Below are positions 20,334 to 34,500 of a stretch of 64,000 bases of DNA, piece by piece. Every line of letters starts with the position of its first letter. The stretch's first letter is position 1. The notes under the pieces were generated by a model. It saw only the letters and a list, made by a program, of their open reading frames with translations, made no database searches and was not told where the DNA came from. This DNA comes from a virus, in IMG/VR virus record IMGVR_UViG_3300028384_000673, positions 47,560-111,559 of that record; one strand, written 5' to 3'. A program made the translations under genes and the position numbers.

Positions 20334-22544
20334 ATGCCAGCTACACCCTCAGAATTAACGTCACTAGACTTTTTTGAGATTAAGGAATCGATCCGTTCCT
20401 ACCTCAGGACTCGCCCTGAGTTTACGGATTATGATTTTGAGGGTTCGACTGCCTCATACTTAATCGATATTCTCGCTTACAACACTTATTACACTGCATT
20501 CAATGCCAATATGGCAATGAATGAGGCATTCTTGGAAAGTGCGACTGTTAGAGACAACATCGTTCGCATTGCCAAACAGATTAACTATACGCCTCGTTCG
20601 ATAAAGGCGTCGAAAGCGTGTGTCAGAATTTCTGCTAGGGCGCAGGCATTGCCTGGTGGTCAGTCATATCCTGATTCTATTACCATTAGTAAGGGTGATG
20701 TTTTTGTCACTCAGATCAATCAGCAGTCATATACTTATTCTATTCCAAAGGATGTCAAGGCGTCCGTTGATCAAAACACAGGACTTGCGGTATTCAGTAA
20801 GTTGGTGATTTATCAGGGTAATTTGATGACCTTCAATTACACTGTTGATGATACTAAGAAGCAAGAGTATATTATTCCCACGGATAGTGTAGATACTGAA
20901 CTTCTTACTGTTTCAGTGAAACCTAATGAACAGTCTTCTGAGACTGATGAATATTCTTTGTCCAGAAATGTTACTGCTCTGGACTCAACTTCTCGTGTTT
21001 ATTTCTTAGAAGAAACCGAAGATCTTAGATATAAAGTTATTTTCGGTGACGGTATTCTAGGTCGTAAACTGATTGATAATGAATTTATCGTTCTTGAATA
21101 TGTTGCAACTGACGGACCCGCAGCAAACGGTGCAACTAAGTTTTCCTTTGTTGGTAGAGCGATAGATTCATCTGGTCGTGCTGTATTGCCCACAGCAATG
21201 TCTCTGGCAACCATTGACAGCAGTCAAGCAGGCGAAGATAAGGAATCTGCCCTGAGTGTTAAATTCCGTGCTCCTAGGGCATTCTCCACGCAAAACAGAG
21301 CGGTTACCGAGAATGACTATGCACACATTGTAAAAGATCTCTACCCTCAGGCAGCAGCAGTTACTGCTTACGGCGGTGAGAAATTATCACCTCCCGAATA
21401 TGGTAAGGTATTCATCGCAGTTCGTTCTAAGTCTGGTGTAAACCTCAACACTACGACTAAGAAGCGTATTCAGAATCAACTTCTTGATTACTCTATGGCA
21501 TCGATCCAACCTATTGTGGTTGATCCTCGTGTCTATTATCTGTCACCTAAGGTGTATCCGTCGTTTAACGGAAACGCTACTCCTAGATCTGCTAATGAAC
21601 TTGGATCTGAGATCCTAAAATCTATTGACCAGTTTAACAATCAAAACCGTGATAATCGATTTGGTGGTCGCCTAGAAATGTCAAAGTTCAACTCTATGGT
21701 TGACTCTTCTGACAATGCTATTGCAGGTACTACATCCCAAATGACTCTGGGTCAAAATCTTGACGAATTCACATTTGGCAATATCTTCACACAGTGTCTC
21801 GACTTTAATAATCCAATCGTCAATCCTAGTGACTATGGTGGCGCAGGTGGTGGTAATGGTGGCGGGGGCGGCGGCAACGGTGGCGGCAACGGCGGCGGTG
21901 ACGATGGCGCAGGCGGCGGTGATGGCGGCGATGGTGATGGTGGTGGTAATGGTGGTAGTGGAGATTGTGATCCTAAGTTCTCCTCTGTCAAATCAGGATC
22001 TTTCTATGCAACTGGTTACACTGAACAAGTAGCAGATCAAATTGCTTCTGGTGAAGCAGCAGGATCTCTTAATACAACTGCTGGTGGTGCTTCTGATTTG
22101 GAAGATGCTATTACTAGTTCCGCCGCAACCGTCACATCTACCCTTGTCCCTGTAAACATTAGAGACGATGGTCTTGGAAATCTCATGATGGTTACAAACC
22201 GAAATGAGAAAGAAGTAATCCTCAATAATTCAATCGGCACAGTCGATTATGACTCAGGTAGGGTTTGCGTTGGACCCCTAAATATCGCAGATACTCCTGA
22301 CAGTACAACTCGTGTGCCAGTGGTAGTTTTGCCCGATGGAAATGGTATTACCATTCCGCCTGGTGTTGATCCTACTATCTTCAATCCTGAGGTTTATCCC
22401 ATCGATTTCATTACGAATCCGTCAAACATTCCTAACTTCGATCCTGGCAATTTTGCTGGATGGAACTATGGCGGTAGTGGGATAAATACGATTGAATACC
22501 CGATTGATGCTTTCGAGTATCCAGAAATCGACTCCTGTTTCTAA
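20334..22544 (+). CDS. 6: Baseplate wedge subunit gp6, with glycine-rich insert
   Basis: The 736-residue product's N-terminal 450 residues match gp6: LDFFEIKESIRSYLRTRPEF, ASYLIDILAYNTYYTAFNAN (very typical), SATVRDNIVRIAKQINY, then APRAFSTQNRAVTENDYAHI. gp6 dimers build the inner ring of the baseplate and trigger sheath contraction. T4 gp6 is about 660 residues. The extra length here comes from a Gly/Asp-only run at residues about 502-544 and a distinct C-terminal domain (about 545-736) ending PIDAFEYPEIDSCF. The giant gene starts 5 nt later. Confidence 0.88.
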   Translation: MPATPSELTSLDFFEIKESIRSYLRTRPEFTDYDFEGSTASYLIDILAYNTYYTAFNANMAMNEAFLESATVRDNIVRIAKQINYTPRSIKASKACVRISARAQALPGGQSYPDSITISKGDVFVTQINQQSYTYSIPKDVKASVDQNTGLAVFSKLVIYQGNLMTFNYTVDDTKKQEYIIPTDSVDTELLTVSVKPNEQSSETDEYSLSRNVTALDSTSRVYFLEETEDLRYKVIFGDGILGRKLIDNEFIVLEYVATDGPAANGATKFSFVGRAIDSSGRAVLPTAMSLATIDSSQAGEDKESALSVKFRAPRAFSTQNRAVTENDYAHIVKDLYPQAAAVTAYGGEKLSPPEYGKVFIAVRSKSGVNLNTTTKKRIQNQLLDYSMASIQPIVVDPRVYYLSPKVYPSFNGNATPRSANELGSEILKSIDQFNNQNRDNRFGGRLEMSKFNSMVDSSDNAIAGTTSQMTLGQNLDEFTFGNIFTQCLDFNNPIVNPSDYGGAGGGNGGGGGGNGGGNGGGDDGAGGGDGGDGDGGGNGGSGDCDPKFSSVKSGSFYATGYTEQVADQIASGEAAGSLNTTAGGASDLEDAITSSAATVTSTLVPVNIRDDGLGNLMMVTNRNEKEVILNNSIGTVDYDSGRVCVGPLNIADTPDSTTRVPVVVLPDGNGITIPPGVDPTIFNPEVYPIDFITNPSNIPNFDPGNFAGWNYGGSGINTIEYPIDAFEYPEIDSCF
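21838..21966 (+). repeat. Glycine-rich low-complexity tract inside gp6
   Basis: About 43 codons of mostly GGT/GGC Gly with Asn, Asp, Ala and Ser (for example GGGNGGGGGGNGGGNGGG). It separates the conserved gp6 body from its C-terminal domain. The near-repetitive DNA is prone to replication slippage, so the length may vary among relatives. Confidence 0.9.
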
Positions 22545-22549
22545 GATAA

Positions 22550-25500
22550 ATGTTCGCAGACAGAATTAACATCTCGGATAGAGTTGAAAATCAACTTCCC
22601 GAGTTCATTAGGGAAGAAGATCAACAACTTGTCAATTTTCTCTTTGAGTATTATTCCTCACAGGAGAAAACTGGACGCCCATTTAATGTTCTGAATAATC
22701 TGCTTACTTATTTGGATCTAGATGCGTATGATCCAAAAGTTCTTAATTCTGAGACTACTCTGATTAAAGATGTTGATCCTAGTATCGATCATATTGAAGT
22801 AGAACAGATTGATGGTTTCTTGCCGAACAATGGTTCGGTGATGATTGATAACGAAGTCATCTATTACAGTGAAACTGTACGTGGTCCTGATGCTATTTTG
22901 ACTCCTGGCATCAGTCTGCAAGAATTTAACAAGAAGAGACAGGCACTAGAATCTCCTTGGGTTGAATTTGACGGTACTCGTACTACTTTTGACCTCAAAT
23001 TCCTCGGAACTCCCGTATCTCCCGTATCAGCAGATCACCTTGCTGTAACTATTTACGGAGATCTGCTAATTCCTGATACGGATTATACGATTAGTGGTTC
23101 TGAAATCACATTTACTACCGCACCTCGTGCTAGGACTGGTAATGATCAGGTAGAACTGACGCAGATCCTGTATTACATCGGTTTTGCTGACGCTACTGTT
23201 AAAGAACTGACCCTTCCTGCTATTTCTGAACTTGCAGGACAGGATTCGATGACTGTTCAATATGATAATCTTCCGTATGCACCTATTGCTGAGATCGGTC
23301 TGATTATTAACCGTAACGGAGTGCTGCAACGTCCGTTTGATGACTATGTTCTGACGGATAATAACAGTAAAATTAAGTTCTTTGTTAATATAACTCCTCA
23401 GGACACTTTCCACATTCGTTCTATTGAGTATGTGTCTCCATCTGTGGGATCTGGCGCAGAGGCAGTCACCAGAGTTGGTATAAATGGCGAAATTGAAGCA
23501 ATCACTATCAAGAATGGTGGTTCTGGGTACAAACTTAACTTTGCACCCAAAGTATCAATTTTCTCTTCTACTGGTATCGGCACTGGTGCTGCTGCAAGGT
23601 CCCTTGTTAATGGTATTAAGGACGTAAGACTCATTAACGGTGGTCAAGGTTACTCTGCAAACAACCCTCCTGTTGTTAGAATTACCGAACCTAGTGATTT
23701 GATCAATGGTTCTCGTGCCGCTGCTAAAATTACAGTTGACGACACTACTGGTCAGGTTTCTGGAATTGAAATCACCAATTCTGGTTCTGGATATGACTTC
23801 ATTCCTGCTATTACGTTTGTAAATCCCAGCGGTGGTGAAGTTTCTGGTTGTCAGATTGACTCTGAGGGTCGTCTTGTCGTTAATTCTATTACTGTAACTA
23901 AGGGTGGTCTTGGTTATAGCAATCCTCCTCAAATCTATGTTGATCCTGCACCCGAAGATGGTATTAATGCAGAAGTAACTGCAAGTGTTGCTCCTGATGG
24001 AACTCTGTCGGGTGTTACGATTACTAATAGAGGTCGTGGATATACTACTGCACCCAAAGTTCGTGTTATCCAACCTGTTGGTGCTCAGGTTCTTGATGTT
24101 AATGTTGCTAACGGTAGTGTTACTAACATCAACCTGTTGACTGGTGGTAAAGGTTACACTGATGCACCGTCTATCTACATTGTGGATGACCGTAAGGACT
24201 CTGCTGGCGAATTTATCGGTGGTACTGGTGCAACTGCTGTTGCAACTATTTTTAATGGTGCAATTACCGATATTAACATCACCAATTTCGGTGAAGGGTA
24301 TTCTACTACTGAACCACCTAAGGTTTACATCGCAGAACCGCTTTCTGCACAAGCATCTTGTGATGTTGGTTTCGGTGAGGTCACTGGTTGTGTGATTAGA
24401 TCTTCTGGTGAAGACTATGAGGCATCGGCACTACGTGGATGTGCTCGTGGTGTCTCGGATGTAGTCCAATTTGACAATTATGGTAACCAAGTCTATGCCA
24501 AAGAAGAACAACTGAGACAAAGTGACCATAATCGGGGCACTATTGTTCATAACTTGGATTCGACGATCATTAGACAGGTTTTTGACAAGTTCCGTCGTCA
24601 ATATATGCCTACGATCGATATTGACTATTCACAGGTCAATCCGATTCAAGTTATTAAGACTATTAAAGATTTCTACATCTCTAAGGGTACGAAAACTGCT
24701 ACTCAGTATCTGTTTAAGATTCTGTTTGGTGAAGAAGTTGATGTTTTCTATCCCAGAGACGAACTGATCACTCCTTCTGCTGCATCCTGGGTTGTTGACA
24801 CTATTCTTCGTGCAGAATTGATTTCTGGTGATCCTGCTAATCTTCCAAATGCAGAATTGCGTCAATTTGCAGATAGCGTTGATCAAAATATCAAAGACGC
24901 TTCGGTTCTGATCGAAAATGTCATCTCGATTATTGAAGGTACTGATACTATCTACGAATTGACAATTTCGGAGGAAACTCTGAGTGGTGTATTCAAAATT
25001 CCTTATAAAACTGTTCTTGTTGAACCTCTTGACACTGTTGAGAACATTATTACTGTTGACTCAACTATTGGATGGCCTGAAAAGAATGGTACTATCATTA
25101 TTGATGACCAAGAAGTCATTCAGTACAAAGATAAGTCTCTGAACCAGTTTATCGAGTGTACTCGTTCCAAAAATGGCGTTGTAGAAGATTGGGATCCTGG
25201 CACTGATATCTTTTCTGATATTTTCGTTTATGTAAACAGGGGTCAAGATAATGAAGTTAAACTGCGTGTTCTCGGTATTGCAGAAGCAGGCACTACCGTT
25301 CTTGAAGACAGTGGTTCATATTACTTGCCAGGTGATAAGCTTAATGTGGCTTCTTTGGGTAGCAGTGACGATGATGAGCGTTTACAATCATGGTTGTACA
25401 ACGTTAAGAAACTCATCAAGGTCACATCGATTACTCCTGGGGGATCCAATAACCAGACTGCGACAGTTACATGTTCCAATCCCCATGGTTTGCTCGTAGA

Positions 25501-28500
25501 AGACAAAGTTACTATCTACGGTGCCAACCCAGCTGTATTTAACGGAACTTATGAGGTAACTTCTCGACTTAATGATTTTACCTTCACTTACGCAATTCCT
25601 GTTCCTACTCAGATTGTTCCTGAGGGTAATATTCTTCTGTCGGTTGACTTGAACAGAGGTAAGTCTCAGGTTAATTCTATTAACGACGTTATCTCTCTGT
25701 TTACGTCAAATATTCAGAACTCTTTCTTTAATAATGATTACGTTTACGTTGCTGCTTCTGGTCTTCCCAACTATAAGGTTGGTCCTTTCGAGGGTTCTGC
25801 TCTAATTCCTGGTAACCAGCGTAAACTGCTCAGATTCCCCAGAGTAGTCAATACTGTCTCAACTAGAACTACGGTCAAACCTAATAACCCGATTGGATCC
25901 TGGGTTAATGGTGTTGCTGCTTGGGGTTATAAGTCTAAGGACTATGTGACTTTTGGTCCTTTGACTGCAATCGCTATTACCAACAATGGTATCGATTATG
26001 ATGCTGGAAGTAAACCTGCACTGCAAATTTCTGGTGGAGGAGGAACTGGCGCATCAGCATCTGTTACTGTTAACGGATCACTGTTCTCTATTGATGTCAC
26101 CAACGAAGGCAGTGGTTATAAGACCCAACCTTTGATCTCTATTGTTGGTGGTGGTGGATCTGGCGCAACCGCACAAGCAGTTGTCACCAACGGAAGAGTG
26201 ACTCGTATTCTGGTTGAAAACGCAGGTACTGGATATACTTCTCAACCCACTATTTCTATTACTGGTGGTGATGGTATTGGAGCAACTGCAACTGCACAAG
26301 TTCGTGGCCCTATCTCTGCGGTCACCTTAACTTCTAAGGGTTCTGGGTATACTTCTACTCCTGAGATCAAACTGAATTCTGGTGAAGGTGCTCTGGCACA
26401 ACCTATTGTAATTAACGGTCGTATTGTTTCGATCGCTATCATTAACTCTGGTGAAAACTATACCACTGCACCTACTGTCTACATCAATGGTGATGGTTTC
26501 GGTGCTCAGGCACAAGCAGTTATTGGAACTCTGGGTGAAGATAAAGGTAAGGTTGTTTCTATCCAAATTACTAATAAAGGTGTTGGATATACCCAAGGTA
26601 ATACCACTATTCGTTTGGAAGCAGTTGGTCAACTTGCTACCTTTGAAGCAAGCGTATTCCAATGGAATAAGAACTTAGAATATGACCTGAACAGCAAGTA
26701 TGACGTTGCTCGTGGTTATGTGTTTACTGGTTTCAATAATCAGTACGGTGGTGAGTATGGTCACATCTCTGACCCCAAAGAACTGCGTTATGTAGTTGGA
26801 GACAACGTTGTTCTCGATCCACAAACTCAAAGATTCCGTGAGATCGGTCAGAACGAAGCACACTCTCCGATTTTGGGTTGGGCATTTGATGGTAACCCGA
26901 TTTACGGTCCTTATGGTTATATTGACCCGACTGATCAGAACAGTGGTCTTAGAAGAATGCGTTCTTCTTACAAACTGAAAGATGAGGTTGTATATGACAT
27001 CGATACTAACCCCACTCCCGCTAGAACAGATGGTCCTGCACTTTCGACCTATCCTGCTGGCACTTTCGTCAATGATTATGAATATTCTTTCCAGAGGGGC
27101 GACCTAGATCTATATAACGGTCGTTTCTGTAAGACTCCTGATTATCCCGATGGAACTTACGCATATTTCATCACTATCGATGAATCTGAGACGGGTCTGC
27201 CTGTATTCCCTTATATCTTGGGTCCTGAGTACAACTCTGTTGTTGATATCTGGAATCTGAGTCAATCTGCTATTCAAGAGAACATTCCTGCCGACGTTTC
27301 TCGTTTCAGAGATCCATATGTGAATGTTGACATCGATATTGACCGTCAACCTAACCAACGCTCTGATGAATTCGTTACTGAGCGAGAAGGTGACGTTCTT
27401 GTCTTTGAAATCGAAGATACTGATAATGATGGTATCATCAGTCCTTCTGAAATCGCAACTCTCAATGCAATCACCGAAGAAGCGGCATTGCAGATCTATG
27501 ATTACTTCCCGAGAGTTTCTGCCGAGTCCAGAGTGGATATTGAGGTCGAAACTACTACTAAATTTGAATCTGCACAGATTGATGGATTTGTGATCGAGAA
27601 TCCTGGTGTTTCTTATCAGGTTAACGACACTCTCTTCTTTGATAACACCGATACTGATGGTTTTGGTGCATCTGCCCAAGTTGAGTCAGTTACTGGTCGT
27701 CCAATCAGTGCTTATCGTAAGGAAATCATCAATGACCAACCTTATGGCAAAATTACCACTGAAAGTGATCATGAACTGATTGCACAAGACGAAATTATCG
27801 TTACTTCCAAAGTTATTACTGATAATACCAATAAGCGTTTCTACATGTCCGTTGTGACAGGTATTGAGAGTATTACCGTCGATCAGATTGGTGTTGGTTA
27901 TAGTGAGGCACTTCCTCCATCTTATGAGATCATTTCTACTCAGGGTCAGGATGTTGAGTTGGATATTAAACTCGATGTCACTACTGGTAAGATTGATAAG
28001 GTAGAGATCATTAATTCTGGTTTTAATTACTCAACTGATAATGTTCCTCAAATTAGAGTATCTCACCCCCAACAATTTAAGAAGACTTATTATTGGGTTA
28101 ATCAATATGTAGATAGTGGTGTAAATGGTGGCACATTTGAAATTTTTGATATTGCAACTACAAAGGATCGTAGTACTTACGTTTGTGGTGAACTTACTCA
28201 ATCTAATGGCGATACTGCCGCTTTCTTGGCAAAATTCTCAGACTTGGGTAGTCTAGTTTGGGATAGAACTCTTCTGCCTTCTTCTAGCAGAAAGGTGGCG
28301 AGATTCCGTCGTATGTATATTGATGAGACCTCCGAAACCAATCATCTGATTTATGTGGTAGGCGAAAGTGAATCTCAAACTGAATCTGGATATAATCCCG
28401 ATATCTTGGTCGCCAAATATGAATCTGGTCTCAATAATGCTAATAATCCCGAAGGTATCGTAAGATTCCAAAAAGAGATTGCTGGTGTCTCTGGTAGTAC

Positions 28501-31500
28501 TCGTCGTGATTATGCTGGTGATATTTACCTGGATGATGAGCAAAGAGTATATCTCTGTGGTTGGACTGATACCAACTCTCCCGATCCTGATGATATTTGG
28601 GTTATTCAACTTAATAACCAAGGTGATCTGATCGAGAAGCGTAAGTTTGCTTCTGACACCGAAGGTGAACAGATGCACCAACTGTATTACATTGGTGATA
28701 ACAAAGTTATCTTTGCTGGTATTGATCTCGATAACAATGATCTCATGTTTGGTGAGATGTCATATGATGGTGCAAATATTGAATTGAATTACGTTAAGAG
28801 ACTTGCTATTAGTGGTGGTCAGGTACAACGACCTCAGTTTGTTCTCGATTCTTATAATGATCTGTTCTTTGTATGTGATATGTGGAATGGCACCAAACAC
28901 TATGGTGTTGCATTCTTCAAGATTGCAATGTCACAGATCAGATTGACTGCTGCAACCCCTGAATATGAGTTTTCTAAGATTCTCGCTCCTAGCGTAACAT
29001 TTGAATCTATTCAACACGCTGGTATCACTCTCGATGAGTTTGATAATGTCAATGTCATCACTCATATCCAGTATGAGGATAACAATCAGCAGGCAGTTAT
29101 TAACTACTTTAAGTATGACGGCACTTCCCTTTACAAGTCTAATGTGATTCGTGGTGAGTGGAATACTACTGATAGTGATACTGACTATGGTCTTGGATTC
29201 ACTGCATTCCAGCATGGTGTAGATAACTCTGGTGACGTTATTCTTCCTATCAACGTACAGAAATCTGTACAGTCTGCTGTATATCGTTTCAACGATGGTG
29301 ATGACTTGTCATTCGATGCAACTAAGCAAAAGAAGGCATACACTACTACTGGAACTGCTACTAGAAGCACTGCTCAGAAGAAGTTTGGTGCATCTTCCCT
29401 CGAACTTGCTTCCAACAGTAGTTTGAATTGGCAAGACTTTAATAATGATGAGTGGTCTGTTGTCTTCTGGGCAAGATTGACTGCTGCTCACGCTTCTACC
29501 AATCCTCAAATGGAAATGGTTACTGCTGTTGATGATTCTGGCAGTAAAGTACGATTCATCATCAATGGTGATTCTACTGATGGTAATGACGGTAAGTGTA
29601 CTCTTATCATTGATGATGGTAATGGCGGTGGAACCACTGTCCATTCTGTTGGTTCTACTTATTTCTCCACCATGGAGAACGAAGGTTGGCACCATATTGC
29701 TGTGGTCAAGGAAGAACCCACTCTTGGTTCTTATGTATATTCTGCATTCTTCGATGGAGTACAGGTTTGTACTGCAACTAGAACCGAAGATATTGCAATG
29801 GACGATCTGACTATTGCTAACAATGTTGGTGCTCCTGCTGCTAATAAGTCATTCAGAGGATTTATTGATGATCTTGTAATTGAAGGTAGAGCAGTTTATA
29901 CTGGTGCTTCCCTGACCGTTCCTACTGAGCGTTATAGAATTACTACTAAGAACTCTGGTATGGATCTGGTTAAGTTTGACCGATTGCATAGTAAGCGTGA
30001 TGACTATCAGATCGAGACCCAAGGTGTGGTATTCAATGAGAATACTAATCTCAATATCAACACACTGAATAACCCAGTCATTACTGTTTGGAATGAAGGT
30101 TCTTCTGGTTTGCAGATTCTTGACTACTCCGATGTAGTATCAACTTTGTCTCCTGGAACTTACACTTTCCAAGAGACTGTCACCACCTTTACTTCTAAGA
30201 CCTCTACTATTCCTTCTCCACTTGGTAAGAGACTTCTCATCAGTCCTAACGTGGTGGCAAAGTATTACGTTAGAGATGCTTCTTATTCTAAGATTGATAA
30301 TGTCAAGCAGTTCACCTTTAACCAAAATATCAAGTTCACCAAAGGAACGACTATTGAACAATTTAACGCCCAGGGTGTAACTCAGGCATATGGCACTATT
30401 GTTGAAACTCCTACTGGAACGGTTGATAATCCTGGTTTGGGTAACACTTATAAGATCGGTAAGATCTTTGGTACTTTTAATAATGATGATAGATTCAGAA
30501 ACTCAACTGGTGAAGAGAACACTATTGACGGTCAAGTGTTTGCGGTCAAGCGTTCGCAAGATGAGTGGGTAACAAACAAAGCATATTCTGTGGGCGATCA
30601 GGTTTATAGTGACGGTAAGATATATGCTGCTACTAATAACGCTACTTCTGGTTCAACTGCTCCTGAGCATAGTATCGGCATTGTAACTGATGGTGCTGTT
30701 CTCTGGAACTACATTAGTGCCTCTGGAACGCTGCAAGTTTCGCTCGCTAATTTCCCGTGGCCGAAACCTGTGGAAAACGAATGGGAAACCAATCGTTCAT
30801 ATGCTATCAACGACTTTGTATACTTTGGTCGTTATAAGTATCAAGCAACCACTGCTGGTCTTTCTGGTTCTACTAGTCCGACGCACACGAGTGGTATTGT
30901 TAGTGATGGAAATGTCAGTTGGCAGTACATTAGTACATATGATCCACTCTCTGATTACGCACGTTTCCGTCCGTATAGAGAAGAAGATTATACTGTTCAG
31001 ATCATGGAGGTCTACTCCGATTCTGACTTCATCGTTGGTGACGTAGTTTCTCTTGGCGGATCGATTACTGCTGCACCTAATTCGGATAATCCTAAGATTG
31101 CTGATCTTACTGGTTTGAGCAGTGTTAAAGAAATTAAACTCACTGTTAATCTTGATAAGGACATTCTTAGAACTGCTGAGGGTAGATCTGATCTCATCTA
31201 TGCAACTGCTGTCACTCCTCACAACTTTGAGGATGGTGATATCCTGTTCGTTGAAGGATTCTCAACTAACGAGTTTAACGGTTCATTCTTCGTTAAAGAA
31301 GTCTTCTCTTCCAGAGATTTCATCTATACACTTAGAGCAACTGCTTCTCAGGATCCACAATTCGCTCAGGGTGCTATTTCTCGGGTGAAGATCTCTTCTA
31401 AGCACCCAACTCTACAACTGGTTAGAAATCACTCTTATATCTTTGATATGAGCGATGCTTCTAACTTCGGTTATTACTTATCTTTCTCTGAGGATAATCA

Positions 31501-34500
31501 GTACAAGTTGGAATACTCTTTCAACGTGATTGAACGTGAAGGTACTCCTGGACTCTCTTCTGCTACTGAAATTCCCATCGTCAAGTTTACTATTGGTGGA
31601 GAAGTTACCAATATTACATATTATTATGATCCGTCTAGAACTGGTGCTACATCTCCTGTGGGAACCAATTCATTCATTGACGTTATCAAGACTCCTTTTG
31701 ATGGTAAGTTTACAATTAGTGAAGTTCTCAGCGATACTGAGTTTAGATTCCCACTGCTACACGAGCCCGAGTTCACTAATGCTGAGATTACTGAGGATGA
31801 TAATGATATACCAAGATCGTCTTATTCTACAACTTCACTGAAAGCGATCGGTCCTATCAATACCATTAAACTGATTTCTCCTGGTGGATTCTATAAGAAA
31901 CTACCTGTTATCTCCGATATTGCTTCTGATCGTAAAATTGAAAAAGTTAGAATCACTAATGGTGGTACTGAGTACCAACCTGGTGTCTATACTCAGGTGC
32001 CTATCTTGGGTGATGGTGAAGGCGGTTTGGTGCAAATCACTGTTGAAAACGATGAAGAGATTGGATCTGGTACTATCACCGATGTTCAACTGACCGATCC
32101 TGGTAAAGGTTATACTACTGCCTCTATCGACGTTGATGGCATCGAAGGTATTCTTGGTTCAACTCTCTCTGGTTCTGGTGCAGAACTTGAAGTTGTGATT
32201 CCTTCCGAGGGTAGTGGTGCTGCTGTATTCCTCACTGGTAGACAGATCGGTAAGATCAAAACCTTGAAGAACAATGAGTTTGGTTATGGTTATTCTCATG
32301 ACTACACTCTGCGTCCTGAGATTGCATTCCCAATTAACCTGCAACTCTTCAATACCTCTATTCTTTCTCAGATCAAGATCACCAATCCTGGTTCTGGTTA
32401 TACTTCTGCTCCTTCTGTCATCATCTCTGGTGGCGGTGGATCTGGTGCTGAGGCAGAAGCAGTTGTTAAGAACAACAGACTGTCTGAGGTTCTGATCAAA
32501 AACCCTGGTGCTGGTTACTCTTCACAACCATCAGTTACTCTGAAATCTGAGTTCACCTATGTTGTAAACCTTGACTTGAACTACTTGCAGTTCAACTTCC
32601 CTCATGGTATTACCACTGGTGCTGAGGTTCAGTTCCGTGCTGATGCTATTGGTTCTACGGTTGGTGTTTTGCCGAAACCCAGTAGCGTTGGTTTGACCGC
32701 TCTGTCTTCTTCTCAGACCTATTATGCTATTGCTGGAAATGCAAATGGTCTGGAAACTGACCAACTTCGTTTCGCACTTACTAGGGTTGACGCAGAATCT
32801 GGTAACTTTATTACCTTCTTGACCCAGGGTGATGGTCGTCAGGTGCTTCTTACCGAAGTGTTTGGTGGTCAAGCAGAAGCAGTGGTTGAGACTTCTCGTT
32901 TCCTGGAAGGCGAAGAAGTTTTCCAAGGTGAAAGTTATGAATTAGCAAGTGCCTTCGGTGTTGTTTCTGAAAACGATGGATGGCAGATTGAACCCAAGAT
33001 CCTAAAAGTTACTAATCCCAATGGTGACTTTGTTGTGGGTGGTAAGGTGCAGGGTGTTATCTCTCGTGCATCTGGTTTGATTGATAATATCAATATTGCT
33101 AAGGGTGTGCTCAACATTGATGCTATTACCAAGACTCCTGGTAGATTTATCGATGACGTGGGTAAACCTTCCGAGATCGTTCAAAAGATTCAAGACTCTT
33201 TCTTCTATCAGAACTTCTCGTATGTGGTTAAGTCCAAGATTCCCATCAACAGATGGAAGACTCAGATCTTGGAGAATAACCATCCTGTTGGTTTCAGCAT
33301 GTTCGGTCAACTCGAACTGACTGGTGGTAAGGACGTTTCTGGTCGTAAAGTTGACGCTGGTTTCACCAAACAGGTGAACATCAATGAGTATACGAACGTT
33401 AACCAGATCACCTCCTTTGGTGCTGCTCAACCGATCTACTCAACCTTCAATAACTCCGAAGTTCTCTTCCGTAAGAAGAGACTGACTAACTCTGAGGAAA
33501 TTCTAACTTCGATTGTTAAGAAGATTGATGATATTTCTATTCTATTCAATGGTGAACGTAAATCGTTCCCAATGACAGTAGAAGGTGAGAATCAAATTGT
33601 TAAAGCAAATCAACTGCTGGTCACCCTCAATGGTATAATTCAATCACCTGGTAGTTCTTATCAAGTTGTTGGTAACAATATTATCTTCGCTGAACCTCCA
33701 AAACCCGACTCTAAGATTACTTATAGAAATGTCGAATTTGACATTCTGCCCATTACTCGCCTGAATCTGAATACCATTGGTGGTATCTTCCCCGAACTAG
33801 GTGATACTGTCAACGGTTTTGAATCTGAGGCAAGAGCAAAGGTTGTAGCAACTGGTGCTACTAGCATCGATATTGTTGAGATCACTGGTGGTCCTTTCCA
33901 ACTGAATGAGCGTATCGATGTTAGTAGAACTGGATTCAGCGCACTGATTGGTTCTATCGATAACAGTATTACAAAACTGTATCTTGAAAATGTTGGTGGC
34001 ACTTTCACTCAGACAGCACTTGGTGGTGTCAGAATCACTGGTCAAACAACTGGTGCTACTGCAACTATCTTCACTGTCAATCCTACTGATGTAACTGTTG
34101 ATGTCATTGATATGGCAAATGGTTATTTTGAAAGAGGTGAGGAAATCACATTCTTTGGTCTCCAATATGGTGCTGAAATTCTGAATGTTGATAGTGTTAA
34201 CTATAAGACTATCTTTGAGTTTGGTGAGACTATCTCTAACTTGGATGGTGATAAGGCAATCATTGAAGAGACTAACCAGGATCTGGATGGCAACATTTCT
34301 GATAAGTTGGTTCTGTCGAAGACTTCTGGTACTGCTGAATATGAAACTGGTGCATATAACGTGCTCCTAAATGATGTTATCTACTCTGCATCCTCTAATA
34401 TTGCTGCTAAGATCACTGCAATTTCTCCTTATAGAGATCCTATTGTCAGCATCAACTTGGTTCGTCCTACTAGTGCTGGCGGTGGTTCTTGGAGCACCCT

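Noticed and set aside
22545-22552. GATAAATG just before the giant gene as a late promoter
   Set aside because: It differs from the consensus at two positions and its last three bases are the start codon, so a transcript would begin inside the gene.
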